Assembly: GCA_030681635.1 (NCBI GenBank)
Contig: JAUXRT010000435.1
Span: 1 to 8,266 of the forward strand
DNA: 8,266 nucleotides
Direction of reading: 5' to 3'
From: Reyranella sp.
GTDB taxonomy: Bacteria > Pseudomonadota > Alphaproteobacteria > Reyranellales > Reyranellaceae
Under the pieces are notes generated by a model. That model was given only the letters and a program-made list of their open reading frames with translations. It searched no databases and was not told the origin of the DNA. A program made the translations under genes and the position numbers. Shown piece after piece: positions 6,511 to 8,266 of the stretch (position 1 is its first letter; every line of letters starts with the position of its first letter).

Positions 6511-6980
6511 AGCTTGCGCGGGTCGCGCGTCGGTGTAGATGACGGGGTGGATGTCGTTTGCTGGGTCTCGACCGAGGGCACCGGGCCGGCATGGTGGCCG
6601 ATGATATGCCAGCCGCCGCTCAACCGTGTGAAGGTGTTGGTCGCCATGAGCTGCACGTCGGCCAGGATCTCGCGACAAACCACCAGGGCGAGGCCGGGGC
6701 GTCCCACCACCCATTCCTCGGCGCAGCGTACACGCGGCGCTTCGGGATGGCGCATGATGGCTCGCCAGCTCGCCATGATCTCCGATCGATCGTGCAGGGC
6801 GGCCTGGCCGGGGTGAAGGCAGACCAGCGATCCGGTCGGCGACCAGAGCACGTCCATCGCGGTGGCGTCGCGATCGTTGAAGGCGCGGTAGAAGGCTCGG
6901 TTGGCCGCCAGCACGGCCTCGCGCTCCTCGTCATCGAATTCCGCCAGGAGTGGCGGCAGGCGGGGTGGACGGCGCGGCAT
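6504..6980 (-). CDS. SnoaL-like / NTF2-fold domain protein
   Basis: The 158-residue product has a single SnoaL-like (NTF2-fold) domain, a small cone-shaped fold used by isomerases, hydrolases and ligand-binding proteins. Residues about 18-48 match its first helices (EEREAVLAANRAFYRAFNDRDATAMDVLWS). VCLHPGQAALHDRSEIMASWRAIM (53-76) is the next conserved block, and the strand GGWHIIGHHAGPV (122-134) is the characteristic end of the SnoaL_3/DUF4440-type domain. There is no signal peptide, so it should be cytoplasmic. The last 25 residues are Ser/Thr/Pro-rich and look disordered. The start at 6980 has GAGGG four bases upstream. The gene is divergent from the acyl-CoA dehydrogenase gene (77 bases apart) and converges on the LprI-like gene with overlapping ends. 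Substrate and catalytic role cannot be read from the sequence. Confidence 0.85.
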   Translation of the reverse strand: MPRRPPRLPPLLAEFDDEEREAVLAANRAFYRAFNDRDATAMDVLWSPTGSLVCLHPGQAALHDRSEIMASWRAIMRHPEAPRVRCAEEWVVGRPGLALVVCREILADVQLMATNTFTRLSGGWHIIGHHAGPVPSVETQQTTSTPSSTPTRDPRKLH

Positions 6981-7057
6981 TCGACCCTCGAAACTCCCTG
7001 GTTGCGCGACATAGGATTAGCCGACACAGAAGGGGCATCCAACTGCAGAGAACGACG
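6981..7057. promoter_or_regulatory. divergent intergenic region of the SnoaL-like and acyl-CoA dehydrogenase genes
   Basis: This 77-base gap must carry the starts of transcription for both flanking genes. On the plus strand TCGAAA (6988-6993), an 18-base spacer and TAGGAT (7012-7017) make a weak sigma-70-like promoter, each hexamer matching consensus in four positions. I see no convincing minus-strand promoter and no clear inverted repeat for an operator. Confidence 0.3.
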
Positions 7058-8215
7058 ATGTCCATTCCCAAGCTAGAATTTCCGCCGTTCCACCTGCCGC
7101 CCGAAGCCGAGGCGCTGCGCGGCGAGGTGCGCCAGTTCCTGAAGGACACGCTGCCCGGTCTCAAGACCGAGGATCGTTTCGCGAGCTGGAACACGCGCTC
7201 CTCGGACTTCAGCAAGGCGCTGGGCAAGCGCGGCTGGATTGGCATCACCTGGCCCAAGCAATATGGCGGCAGCGAGCGCAGCTTCCTCGACCGCTACGTC
7301 GTCACCGAGGAATTGCTCGGCAACGGCGCGCCGGCCGGCGCGCATTGGGTGGCCGACCGCCAGTCCGGCCCACTGCTGCTGCGTTTCGGCAGCGAGGAGC
7401 AGCGCCAGGCCATCCTGCCCAAGATCACTGCGGGTGAATGCTATTTCTCGATCGGCATGAGCGAGCCTGATTCGGGTTCCGACCTCGCCTCGGTGCGCAC
7501 CCGCGCCGAGCCGGTGCCGGGTGGATTTCGCGTCAACGGCACCAAGGTCTGGACCTCCGGCGCCCATCGCAATCACTACTGCATCACCCTGGTGCGCACG
7601 TCGGGCCAGCACGGCGACCGGCACAAGGGCCTCAGCCAGCTCCTGGTCGACCTCAAGACTCCGGGCGTCACCATCCGGCCGATCATCAATCTCGCCGGCC
7701 GTCACGACTGGAACGAGGTGACGTTCAACGACTGCTTCATCCCCGAGAACTGCCTGATCGGCAACGAGGGCGATGGCTGGCTGCAGGTGACCAGCGAGCT
7801 CGCGTTCGAGCGCAGCGGTCCCGAACGCTTCATGCAGAATTTCCACGTGCTGCGCGAGCTGGTGCGCGTGCTCGGCCGTCAGCCGGCCAAGCGGGCAGGG
7901 GCCATTCTCGGTCGTATCGTCGCCCGGCTGTGGACACTGCGCCAGATGTCGGTCGCGGTGGCCGGCATGATGCAGGGCGGCAAGTCGCCGGCCATCGAGG
8001 CGGCGCTGGTGAAGGATCTTGGTACGATCTACCAGCAGGATCTGCCGGAGATCGCCCGCGTGCTGGCTGAGTCCGATGCGACCACCGAGGAGGACATGGC
8101 CGATTTCCTCGACGTCGCCCAGTACGCCACCATGATGGCGCCCTCGTACACGATCCAGGGCGGCACCACCCAGGTCCTGCGCGGCATCGTCGCCCGCGGC
8201 CTTGGCCTGCGTTGA
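7058..8215 (+). CDS. acyl-CoA dehydrogenase family protein (FadE-type)
   Basis: The 385-residue protein belongs to the FAD-dependent acyl-CoA dehydrogenases, which introduce a trans-2,3 double bond into acyl-CoA thioesters. Residues 1-125 are the helical N-terminal domain (GWIGITWPKQYGGSE is a signature). The middle beta domain has CYFSIGMSEPDSGSDLASVRT (128-148), VNGTKVWTSGAH (159-170) for flavin contact, and FNDCFIPENCLIG. The C-terminal helical domain begins near 240 and ends SYTIQGGTTQVLRGIVARGLGL (363-384). At the position of the catalytic Glu of medium-chain enzymes (YEGT) this protein has Gly368. Glu251 in LAFERSG lies where isovaleryl-CoA-type enzymes place their base, so Glu251 is the likely base; that is inference. 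The start at 7058 gives a standard N-terminus; the frame is open from 6950, but that stretch lies opposite the SnoaL-like gene. It is followed 11 bases later by a second start, a layout typical of paired FadE subunits. Substrate is unknown. Confidence 0.94.
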   Translation: MSIPKLEFPPFHLPPEAEALRGEVRQFLKDTLPGLKTEDRFASWNTRSSDFSKALGKRGWIGITWPKQYGGSERSFLDRYVVTEELLGNGAPAGAHWVADRQSGPLLLRFGSEEQRQAILPKITAGECYFSIGMSEPDSGSDLASVRTRAEPVPGGFRVNGTKVWTSGAHRNHYCITLVRTSGQHGDRHKGLSQLLVDLKTPGVTIRPIINLAGRHDWNEVTFNDCFIPENCLIGNEGDGWLQVTSELAFERSGPERFMQNFHVLRELVRVLGRQPAKRAGAILGRIVARLWTLRQMSVAVAGMMQGGKSPAIEAALVKDLGTIYQQDLPEIARVLAESDATTEEDMADFLDVAQYATMMAPSYTIQGGTTQVLRGIVARGLGLR

Positions 8216-8219
8216 GGAG
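8214..8219 (+). promoter_or_regulatory. strong ribosome binding site for the last gene
   Basis: GAGGAG begins within the TGA stop of the acyl-CoA dehydrogenase gene and lies seven bases before ATG 8227. It is the best Shine-Dalgarno match in the window and shows that 8227 starts a real, coupled gene. Confidence 0.7.
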
Positions 8220-8226
8220 ACCGACG

Positions 8227-8266
8227 ATGGATCACGATACGCGCGAGATGCTGCTCGACACCGCCG
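8227..8266 (+). CDS. N-terminus of a gene cut by the window edge, probably a second acyl-CoA dehydrogenase
   Basis: Only 13 complete codons are visible (MDHDTREMLLDTA). The start has a strong GAGGAG binding site and lies 11 bases after the upstream stop, so it belongs to the same operon. The 'MLLDTA' helix resembles the opening of many acyl-CoA dehydrogenases (typically ...QxMLRDTARR...), and FadE-type genes often come in adjacent pairs whose products form heterotetramers. With so little sequence the identity is a context-based guess. Confidence 0.5.
   Translation, partial: MDHDTREMLLDTA

Noticed and set aside
5320..6714. Minus-strand open frame of 464 codons opposite the LprI-like gene
   Set aside because: Runs through parts of three supported genes with shadow-like composition and no domain.
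1..8266. CRISPR array, tRNA/rRNA genes, insertion sequences, phage or defence genes
   Set aside because: No regularly spaced repeats, no transposase or integrase motifs, no tRNA-like cloverleaf noticed and no recognisable defence proteins. Nearly all bases are explained by ordinary genes.

Overview
The window is about 8.3 kb of GC-rich (roughly two thirds G+C), densely packed bacterial chromosome. Protein style, strong G/C at third codon positions, short gene gaps and the mix of envelope and acyl-CoA genes suggest an alphaproteobacterium (Rhodospirillales- or Hyphomicrobiales-like). That assignment is inference; no rRNA or other marker gene is present. I see no tRNA, rRNA, CRISPR array, insertion sequence or other mobile element, and base composition does not change noticeably along the window.

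Layout. (1) Bases 2-376 hold the 3' end of an unrecognised plus-strand gene. Its stop codon interlocks with that of a convergent minus-strand gene in one CTAG. (2) Three minus-strand genes read leftward from about 2981 to 373 and look like one transcription unit: a BepA-like M48 zinc protease with a TPR-like tail, a DsbA/ScsC-like periplasmic thiol-disulfide protein, and a small three-span membrane protein. (3) Diverging from the protease, three tightly spaced plus-strand genes run from about 2968 to 6510: a gamma-glutamyltransferase-like lipoprotein that appears to have lost its active site, a class I/II PLP-dependent aminotransferase, and a secreted protein with an LprI-like N-terminus and a DUF3298/RsiV-like C-terminus. 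(4) A minus-strand SnoaL/NTF2-like gene (6504-6980) converges on this unit with a 7-base overlap. (5) From 7058 an acyl-CoA dehydrogenase gene reads to 8215, followed after 11 bases by a second start with a strong ribosome binding site. That second gene runs off the window and is probably a partner acyl-CoA dehydrogenase.

How the parts fit. The minus-strand unit reads as envelope protein quality control: disulfide chemistry next to a periplasmic protease. The plus-strand unit mixes two exported proteins with a cytoplasmic aminotransferase and has no obvious single pathway. The right end is the beginning of an acyl-CoA oxidation locus. The most unusual item is the shortened GGT-fold lipoprotein without the catalytic threonine. 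I did not find a recognisable new defence, mobile or RNA-based system.
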